From: Thermoplasmata archaeon
GTDB lineage: Archaea > Thermoplasmatota > Thermoplasmata > Lutacidiplasmatales > UBA184
Direction of reading: 5' to 3'
Assembly (NCBI GenBank): GCA_022750375.1
Contig: JAKIVU010000003.1
Location: forward strand, 1-49,678
DNA length: 49,678 nucleotides
The position numbers and the translations under genes are program-made. A model generated the notes under the pieces. That model worked only from the letters and a program-made list of their open reading frames with translations, did no database searches and was not told the origin of the DNA. Below, in pieces: positions 24,338 through 33,156 of this stretch. How positions within the stretch are numbered: position 1 is the stretch's first letter; every line of letters starts with the position of its first letter.

Positions 24338-25875
24338 ACGTCCCGGTCGCGCCCTCCCCCCAGGAGGTCCATCGCGAGAAGCTGGCACGGGCGAAGACCC
24401 GCCCCGCCGGACCCCTGCCGTCCAACGTCGATTGGATCCGCGGCCTCCCGTCCGAGGAGCAGGCGCGCTTCGTGGGCTCGGTGCGACGCAAACCCTCTCG
24501 CACGCTGTCGGGCGTGGCGGTCGTGGCCGTGATGACCGCACCGGCCCGGTGCCCGCACGGGACGTGCACCTACTGTCCGGGGGGCGTCGAGAACGCGAGC
24601 CCCCAGAGCTACACCGGTGAGGAGCCGTCGGCCCTCCGGGGGGCCCAATTCCAATGGGACTCGGCCGCGATCACGCGTCACCGGATTGATACCCTCGAAG
24701 CGATCGGACATCCCACGTCGAAGGTCGAGGTGATCGTCATGGGCGGGACGTTCCCGGCCCGTCCGCGCGCCTACCAGGAAGAGGTCCTTCGCGGGATCTA
24801 CGAAGGACTCAACGGGGAGCGCAGCGCGACGCTCCCGGAGGCGGTGGCTCGAAACGAGACCGCGGAACACCGGATGGTGGGGTTGACAGTGGAGACTCGA
24901 CCCGATTGGTGCGACGCGCGGGTCCTGCCGTTCCTGCTCGATGCGGGCGTGACCCGGATCGAGGTAGGGGTCGAGTGCCTTCACGACGACGTGCTCCGAG
25001 CGGTGGGGCGAGCGCATGACGCGGGAGCTGTCGCACGCGCCACCCGCGAGGCGCGAGATCGCGGCCTGAAGGTCTGCTACCACCTCATGCTCGGGCTCCC
25101 GGGGATGGATCCCTCGAGCGACCTCGCAGATTTCCGACGACTCTGGGACGAGCCGGAGTTTCGACCGGACCTCCTGAAGATCTATCCGACGCTGGTACTT
25201 CCCGGTACTCCGCTCTACGAGGATTGGAAGCAGGGCCGGTACGCCCCCTACGATACGCCGACCGCGGTGGAGCTCCTCGCCGAGATGAAGCGGATCGTCC
25301 CGCCGTGGGTGCGCATCCAACGGATCCAACGGGACATTCCCTCCCGCCTGGTTGCCGCGGGGGTGCGGGCGAGCAACGTACGCCAGAAGGCGGTGGCCCG
25401 GCTCCGGGAGAGCGGTCGCGATTGTCGGTGTCTCCGGTGTCGGGAGGCTGGTCGACGGGCGACCCCGGCGTTCGACGCCTTCCACCTCCACCGGACGGAG
25501 TACGCCGCGAGCGGGGGGCGGGAGGTATTCTGGGTGTGGGAGGACGAGTCCACCGACACGGTCGCGGGGTTCCTACGGCTGCGTGTCCCTTCGTCGATCA
25601 CGGAAGGCGGTCTCACTGAGCCCGTGATCCGGGAGCTCAAGGTCGTCGGGAGCGAGGTCGCGGTCGGGCGCCCCGCCGGCCGACCGACCGATTACCAGCA
25701 TCGGGGGTTCGGGAAGGCGCTCCTCGCCGCCGCCGAATTGGAGGCGGGCGAGCAGGGCTTCTCCGGGCTATACGTCACCAGCGCGGTGGGTACCCGCGAG
25801 TACTACCGTGCCCAAGGCTACGTGCGAGCGGGCGCGCATATGAGGAAACCGCTCTGCGTCCCGCGCAACACCTGA
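24322..25875 (+). CDS. elp3: Elp3 tRNA-uridine acetyltransferase (radical SAM and GNAT domains)
   Basis: Elp3 makes the carboxymethyl group of modified uridine 34 in tRNA from acetyl-CoA by a radical mechanism. In this 517-residue protein the radical SAM cluster binds Cys77, Cys82 and Cys85 in ARCPHGTCTYCPGG, the x4/x2 spacing of Elp3. Further marks are VIVMGGTF, VGLTVETRPD and HLMLGLPGMD. A cysteine cluster, CRCLRCRE near residue 370, precedes the C-terminal GNAT domain with the acetyl-CoA loop QHRGFGKALL and EYYRAQGY near the end. In archaea it acts alone without Elp1/2. It overlaps fni by 16 nt. Confidence 0.96.
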   Translation: MAPSVDVPVAPSPQEVHREKLARAKTRPAGPLPSNVDWIRGLPSEEQARFVGSVRRKPSRTLSGVAVVAVMTAPARCPHGTCTYCPGGVENASPQSYTGEEPSALRGAQFQWDSAAITRHRIDTLEAIGHPTSKVEVIVMGGTFPARPRAYQEEVLRGIYEGLNGERSATLPEAVARNETAEHRMVGLTVETRPDWCDARVLPFLLDAGVTRIEVGVECLHDDVLRAVGRAHDAGAVARATREARDRGLKVCYHLMLGLPGMDPSSDLADFRRLWDEPEFRPDLLKIYPTLVLPGTPLYEDWKQGRYAPYDTPTAVELLAEMKRIVPPWVRIQRIQRDIPSRLVAAGVRASNVRQKAVARLRESGRDCRCLRCREAGRRATPAFDAFHLHRTEYAASGGREVFWVWEDESTDTVAGFLRLRVPSSITEGGLTEPVIRELKVVGSEVAVGRPAGRPTDYQHRGFGKALLAAAELEAGEQGFSGLYVTSAVGTREYYRAQGYVRAGAHMRKPLCVPRNT

Positions 25876-25905
25876 GGGCCGCGGGAAGACCACCGCCTCC
25901 GCGCA

Positions 25906-25917
25906 ACCGTTAAACCC
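25906..25917 (+). promoter_or_regulatory. TATA box for SAM synthetase gene
   Basis: ACCGTTAAACCC is centred about 28 nt before GTG 25940, which supports a leaderless transcript and that GTG as the start, in preference to ATG 25949. Confidence 0.55.
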
Positions 25918-25939
25918 ACCCCCGGCTCCGCCGACCGAA

Positions 25940-27145
25940 GTGACCTCGATGCCTCGGAATTTCCAGGTGGAACCGCTCCGGACCGTCCATATCGAAGACC
26001 AATTGGTCGAGATGGTCGAGCGCAAGGGGCTCGGACATCCCGACTCGATCGCCGACGGCGTCTCCGAGTCGGTCAGCCAGGCGCTCTGCCGGTTGTACCT
26101 CGACGAGTTCGGCCACATTCTCCACCACAACACCGACGAGACCCAGGTCGTGGGCGGGGCCTCCGAACCGAAGTTCGGCGGCGGCAAGGTGACGAAACCG
26201 ATCTACATGCTCCTCGTCGGGCGCGCCACCTCCGAGGTCAACGGGGAGAAGCTGCCGATCCGGGACACGTCGATCGAAGCAGCCCGCAAGTACGTTCAAA
26301 CCGTCTGCGCCCACATCGACGTCGCCAAGCACGTCGAGTTCGACTGCCGCATCGGCCAGGGGTCGGTAGACCTCCGCGGCGTCTTCGAGCAGAAGAGCGT
26401 GCTCTCCAACGACACGTCGTTCGGCGTCGGATTCGCCCCGCTCTCCGACCTCGAACGGCTCGTCCTCGAGAGCGAGCACTTTCTCACGTTGAAGCTCAAG
26501 AAGAAGCTCCCGGCGCTCGGGGAGGACGTCAAGGTCATGGGCTACCGCCAGGGCGAGAAGATCCGACTGACCATCGCCGCCGCGCTGGTCGATAGCGAGA
26601 TCGCGAACCCGAAGGAGTACCGCTCGGTCTGCGACGAGATCGGCGAGCAGCTCGCCGACCAGGCCGCGAAGTTGACCCAGCGTAAGGTCGCGATCGACGT
26701 CAACACCGCCGACGACCCCGAGCTCGGCCGCTTCTACCTCACCGTCACCGGTTGCTCGATGGAGGCCGGCGACGACGGCTCCGTCGGGCGGGGGAACCGA
26801 GCGAACGGGCTCATCACTCCGTGCCGGCCGATGAGCCTCGAAGCATCCGCCGGCAAGAATCCGGTCAACCACGTCGGGAAGATCTACAACCTCCTCGGGA
26901 ACCTGATCGCGAACGACATCGTGAAGGAGACGGGCGGGAACGTGAAAGAGGTCCACGTCCGGATCCTCTCGCAGATCGGCAAGCCGGTCGACGAGCCCCA
27001 GGTCGCGAGCCTCCAGATCCTCCCCGCGGACGGCGTCAAGCTCTCCGCGGTCAAGGGGAAGGCGGACGCCGTGGCGAACAGCTGGATGGACCAGATCGAC
27101 ACCATCCCCCGCCGCCTGCTGACCGGAAAGCTGACGGTGTTCTGA
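25940..27145 (+). CDS. mat: Archaeal-type S-adenosylmethionine synthetase
   Basis: This 401-residue enzyme makes AdoMet from methionine and ATP. It belongs to the archaeal family, distinct from bacterial Met[18 protein letters not shown] near residue 28, [44 protein letters not shown] and [11 protein letters not shown] are characteristic. The product feeds the AdoMet users nearby (Tes, Elp3, diphthine synthase), although this link is metabolic and not an operon. The length is normal (about 400). A structured 3' region follows. Confidence 0.97.
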   Translation: MTSMPRNFQVEPLRTVHIEDQLVEMVERKGLGHPDSIADGVSESVSQALCRLYLDEFGHILHHNTDETQVVGGASEPKFGGGKVTKPIYMLLVGRATSEVNGEKLPIRDTSIEAARKYVQTVCAHIDVAKHVEFDCRIGQGSVDLRGVFEQKSVLSNDTSFGVGFAPLSDLERLVLESEHFLTLKLKKKLPALGEDVKVMGYRQGEKIRLTIAAALVDSEIANPKEYRSVCDEIGEQLADQAAKLTQRKVAIDVNTADDPELGRFYLTVTGCSMEAGDDGSVGRGNRANGLITPCRPMSLEASAGKNPVNHVGKIYNLLGNLIANDIVKETGGNVKEVHVRILSQIGKPVDEPQVASLQILPADGVKLSAVKGKADAVANSWMDQIDTIPRRLLTGKLTVF

Positions 27146-27161
27146 TCCGAACGACGCGGGG

Positions 27162-27203
27162 CGCTGCCGTAGGGTTCTTCCACCCTCGCACGGGCGGGCA
27201 GCG
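27162..27203 (+). other. Two-level hairpin downstream of SAM synthetase gene
   Basis: CGCTGCC (27162-27168) pairs with GGCAGCG (27197-27203), enclosing AGGGT/ACCCT (27171-27175 with 27182-27186). It sits 16 nt after the stop codon and just before a TATA-like CTAAATACC near 27215. It may be a 3'-end structure. There is no T-run. Confidence 0.3.
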
Positions 27204-27285
27204 CGAAGCGTCGGTCTAAATACCCGTTCTTTCCAGTTACGTCGTGGTCCGCTACCGGGGCGACGCCGCCGGGAGGACCGAGCGA

Positions 27286-27292
27286 GAGGAGG
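27286..27292 (+). promoter_or_regulatory. Ribosome binding site of the zinc-ribbon membrane protein
   Basis: GAGGAGG ends 4 nt before GTG 27297. Most genes here look leaderless, so this clear Shine-Dalgarno match, with a TATA-like box about 80 nt upstream, marks a leadered transcript and supports the GTG start. Confidence 0.5.
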
Positions 27293-27296
27293 ACGC

Positions 27297-28229
27297 GTGG
27301 CGACGGAACAGGTCTACGTACTACTCTTCGGCGCCGTCGTTCTCGTCATCGTCTTCGTCGGGGTTCTGCTCTTCGCGCTCCAGCGGCTCCGGCGGCGCAA
27401 AGCGCAGCTCCTGAGCGAACTGAACCGCTCGCCCCGGCTCGACGCCGACCGGGCGTTCAACCGGCTCGAGATGGCGCGCCGTGAAGCCGACATCGTCGCG
27501 CGCCAGGGCACCGACGTCTCGCACGCGCGCGACCTCGTGGCGCAGGCCCAGGCGGCGCTCGACCTCCGTCAATTCGACCGGGCATATGAATTGGCCCAGT
27601 CCGCGCACGAGTCCCTGGTGGCGGCCCGGCAGGGGCGACTCCCGAGCGCACCCGTGCCTTCCTCGGAACCGATGAGCCCGCGGTCAACCCCTCGAACCGC
27701 CACGTCGGTCGGAGTCTTCTCCCCGCCGTCCGCGCGGAGCGCCGCGCCGCTTGTTACGGCCCCCACGCCCGCCCCCGCACGGAATCGGATGGAGTCCCAG
27801 TTCGAGATGCGCCTCCTCGACGCGGACCTCGAGACCGCGAAGCAGGCCCGCCCGTCGGAGCCTGCGACGATCGCGGGTCTCGAGTTCCAGAGCAAGGCGC
27901 GGACCGCCTTCACCGCCGGGGAGTACACCGACGCGTTCCGGTATGCCTTGAAGGGCCGCCGTGGCCTAGGCGGGAAGGTCGAGACGGTCGCTCCCGGACC
28001 GGGAACCCGGATCTCCGACGTCACCGGTGAATCCGCGGACCCCGCTCAGGCCGCGGAAACTGCCGCCAGCGCGACACGCTGTTCCAGCTGCGGCTACCCG
28101 ACGACCCCGGAGGACGTCTTCTGCCGCGGATGTGGAGCGCCCCGCGTTCCGAGCAGTTGCCCGCGCTGCGGAACGCCGCGGACCCCGAACGACACGTTCT
28201 GCGGCCGGTGCGGCGAGCGGTTCAATTAG
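27297..28229 (+). CDS. Membrane-anchored protein with two C-terminal zinc ribbons
   Basis: This 310-residue protein has one N-terminal membrane helix (about residues 6-28) followed by a basic stop, two helical repeats that resemble TPR-like hairpins (residues 50-115 and 165-225), a Pro/Ser-rich linker between them, and two four-cysteine zinc ribbons at the end. The ribbons are CSSCGYPTTPEDVFCRGCG and CPRCGTPRTPNDTFCGRCG, near residues 260-308. The design is common in archaeal scaffold-like proteins; the specific role is unknown. The stop overlaps the convergent nreA gene by 8 nt. Confidence 0.85.
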   Translation: MATEQVYVLLFGAVVLVIVFVGVLLFALQRLRRRKAQLLSELNRSPRLDADRAFNRLEMARREADIVARQGTDVSHARDLVAQAQAALDLRQFDRAYELAQSAHESLVAARQGRLPSAPVPSSEPMSPRSTPRTATSVGVFSPPSARSAAPLVTAPTPAPARNRMESQFEMRLLDADLETAKQARPSEPATIAGLEFQSKARTAFTAGEYTDAFRYALKGRRGLGGKVETVAPGPGTRISDVTGESADPAQAAETAASATRCSSCGYPTTPEDVFCRGCGAPRVPSSCPRCGTPRTPNDTFCGRCGERFN

Positions 28230-29562
28230 CTTCCGGCAGGTGTTCCGGGGGACGGTCGGTCACCCAGTCATCCAGTCGTCGTTGGGTCCGTGCGTCGTGC
28301 AGGACCGCGCTCGCCTTCAGCCAGCGCTCGAGGGGGATCGCGAAAGTAGACCCGATCGATGCGGAAAGTTCGGCCAGCGTCCCGAACTTCTCGGGCGGCC
28401 GCTGCATCGCTGCCCGAACGTGCTCCCGTACGTTCCAGACGCCCAGTGGCAAGATCTCGCCGGGATGGACCTCCCGAAGGACGACCACCCCGGCCTGTCG
28501 TCCCTCCGCGAGTAGGCTCTCGCTGGTCGCGAGCCGCGCCGCGTAGTAACACCCTCCGATCGACGCGTACGTCGTTCGGCCGTGGTGGCCCTCGTGGTCT
28601 CCCATGATCACGATGCTGGTCGTGTTGGGGTTCCAGAGCGTGTTGGGATACCACGCTTCGATCGATTCGTAACGATACGCCCCCGGGAGCAGGGCGATCA
28701 GCCAGCGGTTGTCGAGCGCGGTCAGGCGGTGCACTCGGATCTCGGAGAGCTCGGGCAGGTCGCGGATCCGCTCGAGGTTCGCCTTCGACAGGAGGTCATC
28801 GACGGCCGTGATGCTCCACCGGGTGGGGACGAGTCGCCGACGACCGTGCCGGCCGAGCGTGCCGACGCTGAACGCGCGCTGGATCCGGCTCACGGGCACC
28901 CCGCGATGGTACAGCTCTCCGACCGCGACCCGGGCGTTCGCGTCGGTGTCCGAACTCAGCCGGTCCAGGTGGGGGTCGACCCGACGGACGTCGAGACGGA
29001 ACGATTCGATCGGCGCGGAGGGTCCGAACGGCGGAGTGGAGTCCGAGAGCGCGAGGTGACCGCGCGGGGGACGACGGAACCTCGTCTCGCTCTCCGCGGA
29101 CTCGGCGGCGATCCCGAGGAGCTGGAGGTCTTGCAGCAGCCGGATCGGTTGCTCCGCGTCGGTGACGCGGATCGGCGCGGTGCCCCGCACCAGGCCAGTA
29201 CGAAAGCCGACGACCTCGGAGACCGAACGACCGACCCAATCCTCGGGGCTGTCCAGGAGCTCGGTCGAGCCGTGGACCGGGCTCAAGAGCGGGCCGAACG
29301 AGACCTTGGGGTAGCCGTACCGTCCGACGAACACCCCCGGCGGGGAGCTCCCCGAGAGGTCGTGTCCGCCGACCAACGGAAGGGTGCGCTCGAACGCGTG
29401 GTACTTCACGAGGATCGGGCAGACCGGTTTCCCGCAGAGCAGTTGCGCGGACCGGCATCGCACGCACATCGTCGGGTCGTCGCGCAGGCCGGGAATGCTC
29501 CATGAGAGCGATTCCATGGGCGAGATACCGGGGAGCGGCGGCGACGCCGAAGTTTGGGTCAT
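28222..29562 (-). CDS. nreA: NreA-type archaeal DNA repair protein
   Basis: This 446-residue protein is typical of NreA (DUF650/DUF651). The N-terminal zinc finger is CVRCRSAQLLCGKPVCP (residues 33-49), followed by SGSSPPGVFVGRYGYP and GPLLSPVHGSTELLDSP. The C-terminal half has IVIMGDHEGHHGRTTYASIGG and the helical end. NreA binds PCNA in haloarchaea and is linked to repair of alkylation damage. Here QRRLDDWV close to the C-terminus is a plausible PCNA-interacting motif (Q-x-x-L-x-x-aromatic-V). The ATG at 29562 has a TATA-like GGTATTC about 35 nt upstream; ATG at residue 16 is an alternative. Confidence 0.9.
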   Translation of the reverse strand: MTQTSASPPLPGISPMESLSWSIPGLRDDPTMCVRCRSAQLLCGKPVCPILVKYHAFERTLPLVGGHDLSGSSPPGVFVGRYGYPKVSFGPLLSPVHGSTELLDSPEDWVGRSVSEVVGFRTGLVRGTAPIRVTDAEQPIRLLQDLQLLGIAAESAESETRFRRPPRGHLALSDSTPPFGPSAPIESFRLDVRRVDPHLDRLSSDTDANARVAVGELYHRGVPVSRIQRAFSVGTLGRHGRRRLVPTRWSITAVDDLLSKANLERIRDLPELSEIRVHRLTALDNRWLIALLPGAYRYESIEAWYPNTLWNPNTTSIVIMGDHEGHHGRTTYASIGGCYYAARLATSESLLAEGRQAGVVVLREVHPGEILPLGVWNVREHVRAAMQRPPEKFGTLAELSASIGSTFAIPLERWLKASAVLHDARTQRRLDDWVTDRPPEHLPEAN

Positions 29563-29695
29563 GTGGCTCGAATGGGGACAACGCTCCGGGGGTGAATACC
29601 CCGCCCGGGAGGTCGCGAAACGCCTTCCCGGGGCGGGGCTCGTTCTCGGCGGCCCGCGCGCTCAAATAGCGGGGTGGGGTCGCCGACCCCTGTCT

Positions 29696-29770
29696 GGGAC
29701 TGTGGGGTAGCTTGGTCCATCCTTCGGGGTTCGGGACTCCGAGACGCCAGTTCAAATCTGGCCAGTCCCA
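29696..29770 (+). tRNA. trnP: tRNA-Pro (anticodon CGG)
   Basis: A 75-nt cloverleaf is clear: acceptor GGGACTG pairs with CAGTCCC, discriminator A, T-arm GCCAG/CTGGC around TTCAAAT, and an anticodon stem CGGGG/CTCCG with one G-U pair around the loop TTCGGGA. The anticodon is therefore CGG with G37, as in tRNA-Pro. CCA is not encoded. There is no intron. A TATA-like CTCAAATAGC (29661-29670) lies about 30 nt upstream. Confidence 0.93.
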
Positions 29771-29811
29771 CTTTCGCCGCCCTCTCGGGGTTCGCCGCCG
29801 GCGCCCCGCGT

Positions 29812-30495
29812 TCAGCGAACGGCGGTGTCGGTTTCCTGGGTAAAGGCGCGCATCGCCTTCCCGCCGTTCTTCAGGACCGGGCCGCCGTGGTAGCTCATCA
29901 GCGAGTCGACCGACAGTTGGTTCATCCTGCGGGCCGAGATCAGCGCCGTCGCGGAGTGGTGAGTGTACTCCCCGGGCGTTAGGGAGACGTTCTCCCCATC
30001 GACAAAGAACAGGTCGCCCGAGAAGAGGAGCTTCCTTTCGGGTTGATAGTACGACGTGTGGCCCGGCGTGTGCCCCGGAGTGTGGTAGGCGATGAGCCCG
30101 CCCGCCGCGTCGATCGAGTCGCCGTCCTTGAACGTCTCGTCGACGACGAACGGCTCGGCCGGTGGGGAGCCCGGGCCGGTGTACGGCGGGTCGCACGCGA
30201 TGTAGGCGGCCTCGATCCAGTGGGCGAACGTCTTCGCGTGCGTCCGTGCCGCGACCGGCTTCAAGGAGCCGGTATGGTCGCGGTGCAAGTGGGTCAATAG
30301 GATCTTCTTGACCGCGGTCGGCTCGATCTTCAGGTGCGCCAGATACTTCTCGATCGCCGCGTGGGCGCCGGGAAGACCCGTATCGATCAACGTCCAGGTG
30401 GCGCCCTTGTCCTTCAACAGATAGACGTGGGTCGTAAAGTCGGGACTCGGGTCGACGCCGTCAATCAAGTGGACTCCCGGGAGAATCTCGCCCAT
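29812..30495 (-). CDS. Metallo-beta-lactamase-fold hydrolase
   Basis: This 227-residue protein has the metal-binding motif THLHRDHTG (residues 68-76), GHTPGHTSYY, FSGDLFF and a final His in SYHGGPVLKNGG. These supply the two-metal site of the glyoxalase II/MBL superfamily. It has no signal peptide and is probably cytoplasmic. The substrate is unknown; thioester or lactone hydrolysis is typical. A TATA-like GGATTTATCC near 30526-30534 lies about 33 nt before the ATG. The upstream divergent gene encodes the large surface protein. Confidence 0.88.
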   Translation of the reverse strand: MGEILPGVHLIDGVDPSPDFTTHVYLLKDKGATWTLIDTGLPGAHAAIEKYLAHLKIEPTAVKKILLTHLHRDHTGSLKPVAARTHAKTFAHWIEAAYIACDPPYTGPGSPPAEPFVVDETFKDGDSIDAAGGLIAYHTPGHTPGHTSYYQPERKLLFSGDLFFVDGENVSLTPGEYTHHSATALISARRMNQLSVDSLMSYHGGPVLKNGGKAMRAFTQETDTAVR

Positions 30496-30634
30496 TTCGC
30501 ACCGCGACCGCCCCTAGGCATCCGGGGATAAATCCAGTTCGCCCGATGCCGGCCGTCCCACGAGGCAGGGGGGCCCAGTTTCCTGCGTAGGGGAGGAATC
30601 GTCCCGCCCGAGGCCCCTGCTAAACGGGAGAGGG

Positions 30635-30645
30635 TTTGAAATACC
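30635..30645 (+). promoter_or_regulatory. TATA box for the large surface protein
   Basis: TTTGAAATACC is centred about 29 nt before ATG 30669. This argues for a leaderless transcript and against an earlier TTG start at 30636, which lies inside the box. Confidence 0.6.
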
Positions 30646-30668
30646 AGCTCGAACGAAGGTTTAGCCCT

Positions 30669-33089
30669 ATGTCGCGCCGACTGCTCGTTCTGGGCGTAAC
30701 CGCACTGTTGATCGTCGTCTCCGTTCTTGCCGTCGTTTCGGCCGCGGCCCCCGCGTCTCCCGCACGCGCCCCGGCGTCCCCCGCGGTCGTACCGTCCCTC
30801 GGACCGATCACGGTGTACCCTCTCGACCAGAGCGACAATCCCACGTTCACCTTCTTCCCCGGGCAGACCGAGGGCCGCGTCTACTTCGCGATCGACGACC
30901 CCAGCGACGACGCCCAGGTCACGGTCAACATCACCGACACGAACTCCAGCCGGGACGGCGTTTCGAGCCCGGCGGCGACGTGGGTAGTCAACGTCTCGGG
31001 CGGGACGTACGACTCCACCCGGACGGGCCTCGCGTACACGATTCCCACCTCGCTCATCTACGGGGGCAACTGGACCGTCAACGCGTCCGGTGCGGTGGGC
31101 GGCACGGCGAGCGCCGAGTTCTTGGTCCAAACGTACCAGGTCGCCCTGACGCTCTCCCCGCAGCAGGTCCTGGCGGGGCACACCGGGACGATCCAATTCT
31201 ACGTCACGGGGATACCGAGCGGCACCCCCTACACCGAGGTCACGTCGGTGAACCTCACCGCGACCTACTATGATGGCGCGATTCCGGGTCAGGCCCGGCT
31301 CAATCTTTCCGCATACTCCTTCGGCCCCAGCGTCACCCAGGGTACGGCGACGTTCCTCCTCCCGTTGAACGCCACGACCGGGGGCGGGATCCATCTCGCC
31401 GCCTATGCGAACGTGACGAGTTCCGGGCAGTACTCCGTGCTGTACACGAAGGTCGGGGACATCGCCACGTTCAACACCGCCTACCTCACGGAACAGTGCA
31501 CTTGCCTGAACGGGAACGCCGCCGCCGCGAACTCTCAGGTCGAGGTGACCGTGACGGTGGAACTGAACTCCCATTCCAATAACGTCGGATCAGGGGTCAA
31601 CGTATCGTTCTCCTTTGCCAGCGGACTCACCCCGGTGAACAACAGTGCGGTCCCGGGCAACCCTCCCACCAACCTCACCACGAACTCCTACGGCCAAGCG
31701 ACGATCCTGTTCCTCGCGTCGCCCACGGTCTTCTCGACCTCGGCGACCGACCTCGTGAACGTCTCCGTGACCGCGCTGCCTTCCGTCAACGGGTCCGCAC
31801 CGGTGTTCGACAACCTCTCCTGGGCGTTCCTCGTGCTCACGAACGGGACGGAAGGTGCGACGATTGTCGCCTCGTTCGGCTCCGCGACCTACTACAGCGG
31901 CGAGGCCGGGAGCGCGACGTGGTCGGTCCTCCCTGCCCTCGGTGGCACGACCAGCGGCTGGAGCGGACTCGACTACGTCCTCGAGAGTTACAACAGCAAC
32001 AACCGACTGCTCGCGATCCTCGAGAGCGGCCCGCTGTCGGGACTCTCGGGCACCGTGACGTTCACGACTCCCGAGAATCTGACGGGGTCGCTCCAGTTCT
32101 CCGTCGACGCCCACAACCTGACGAACCTCATCGGCGCCGAGGTGACCGCCCAGGTGCTCACGGCGGGGATCGAGCTCGTTCCCAGCGAGACCGCCTACCA
32201 TCCCGGGGACACGGTCGTCTTCTCGGTCCAGACGTACGGGCCGGGCTTCTCCACTGCCACGATCTACGAAACGGTCGTGGTCTACGGCACCGATTCCGTC
32301 CTCTCCTCGAGCGTCGTCACGGGAGATTCGTTCTCGATCGTGATCCCGTCGGGCACCGTTCCGGCCGAGATCACCGCTTCCGTCGCGGCGCAAAGTCCCA
32401 CGCTCGGTGTGTTCGCCACGGGCAGTGCCACGCTCCGGGAAGCGAACGGGCTCACCGTGAACGTGGGAATCTCGACGGTCTCGCACTACTCGGACGGGAG
32501 CTTCCAGCCCGGTCAGACGCTCACGGTCACCTGGAGCGAACAGACCTACGGAACGGGCGTGAGCTCCCTCGCCTACTACGTTACGCTCTGGAACACGAAC
32601 GGGGAAGCGTTCTTCGGGGACGCGCCGCCGCTCGTCAGTATCATCACGAACGCGACCTCGGGCTCCTTCCAGTACACGATCCCCTCGGGCTCCCCCGCGG
32701 GGTCCCAGTCGCTGTGGGTCACGGCCGACGCGGCAGAGAACTGCGTCAGCTACTGCTACGGGGTCGGCCAGGTATCGTTCCAGGTGAACCCGAACCCCTC
32801 CGCCCTGAACCTGGAGCTCGGCCCGGGCTCGGGGGTCACGGTCGGCTGGCTGATCCTGCTCGTCCTGATCCTGGTGGTCGCGGTGCTGCTGGTCCTCTTG
32901 ATCCGGCGGGACCGGTCCTCGAGGATGCCGCCGTCCACGTACACGACGACGACGGAGCCGATGCCACCGCCCGCTCCCGCGCCGTCGACCCCACCCGCGG
33001 CGGAGTGGAACCATCCGACTGCCGACCCCGCTCCCGTAGCCACCGACGCTCCTCCGCCGCTCCCGACACCCCCCGCCAGCCCCCCGTAA
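30669..33089 (+). CDS. Large secreted, membrane-anchored surface protein with Ig-like domains
   Basis: This 806-residue protein begins with a signal/anchor (MSRRLLVLGVTALLIVVSVL) and an Ala/Pro-rich linker. About 680 residues of beta-rich, Ser/Thr/Asn-rich sequence follow, with many N-x-S/T sequons. Repeated patterns such as YHPGDTVVFSVQTYGPG and FQPGQTLTVTWSEQTYGTG indicate successive Ig-like or MG2-like domains. A C-terminal helix (about residues 727-748, WLILLVLILVVAVLLVLLI) ends in RRDR, followed by a cytoplasmic tail of about 55 residues rich in Pro and Thr. The likely position is the cell surface with the bulk outside. There is no recognised enzyme domain. Two Cys pairs (CTC and CVSYC) may form disulfides. 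Confidence 0.85.
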   Translation: MSRRLLVLGVTALLIVVSVLAVVSAAAPASPARAPASPAVVPSLGPITVYPLDQSDNPTFTFFPGQTEGRVYFAIDDPSDDAQVTVNITDTNSSRDGVSSPAATWVVNVSGGTYDSTRTGLAYTIPTSLIYGGNWTVNASGAVGGTASAEFLVQTYQVALTLSPQQVLAGHTGTIQFYVTGIPSGTPYTEVTSVNLTATYYDGAIPGQARLNLSAYSFGPSVTQGTATFLLPLNATTGGGIHLAAYANVTSSGQYSVLYTKVGDIATFNTAYLTEQCTCLNGNAAAANSQVEVTVTVELNSHSNNVGSGVNVSFSFASGLTPVNNSAVPGNPPTNLTTNSYGQATILFLASPTVFSTSATDLVNVSVTALPSVNGSAPVFDNLSWAFLVLTNGTEGATIVASFGSATYYSGEAGSATWSVLPALGGTTSGWSGLDYVLESYNSNNRLLAILESGPLSGLSGTVTFTTPENLTGSLQFSVDAHNLTNLIGAEVTAQVLTAGIELVPSETAYHPGDTVVFSVQTYGPGFSTATIYETVVVYGTDSVLSSSVVTGDSFSIVIPSGTVPAEITASVAAQSPTLGVFATGSATLREANGLTVNVGISTVSHYSDGSFQPGQTLTVTWSEQTYGTGVSSLAYYVTLWNTNGEAFFGDAPPLVSIITNATSGSFQYTIPSGSPAGSQSLWVTADAAENCVSYCYGVGQVSFQVNPNPSALNLELGPGSGVTVGWLILLVLILVVAVLLVLLIRRDRSSRMPPSTYTTTTEPMPPPAPAPSTPPAAEWNHPTADPAPVATDAPPPLPTPPASPP

Positions 33090-33156
33090 CCGCGGGGCCA
33101 AATCACCCGAGCGAACCGTTTCCTCACCGATCGGATCGCCCGGAGCGCGCTTCGAT

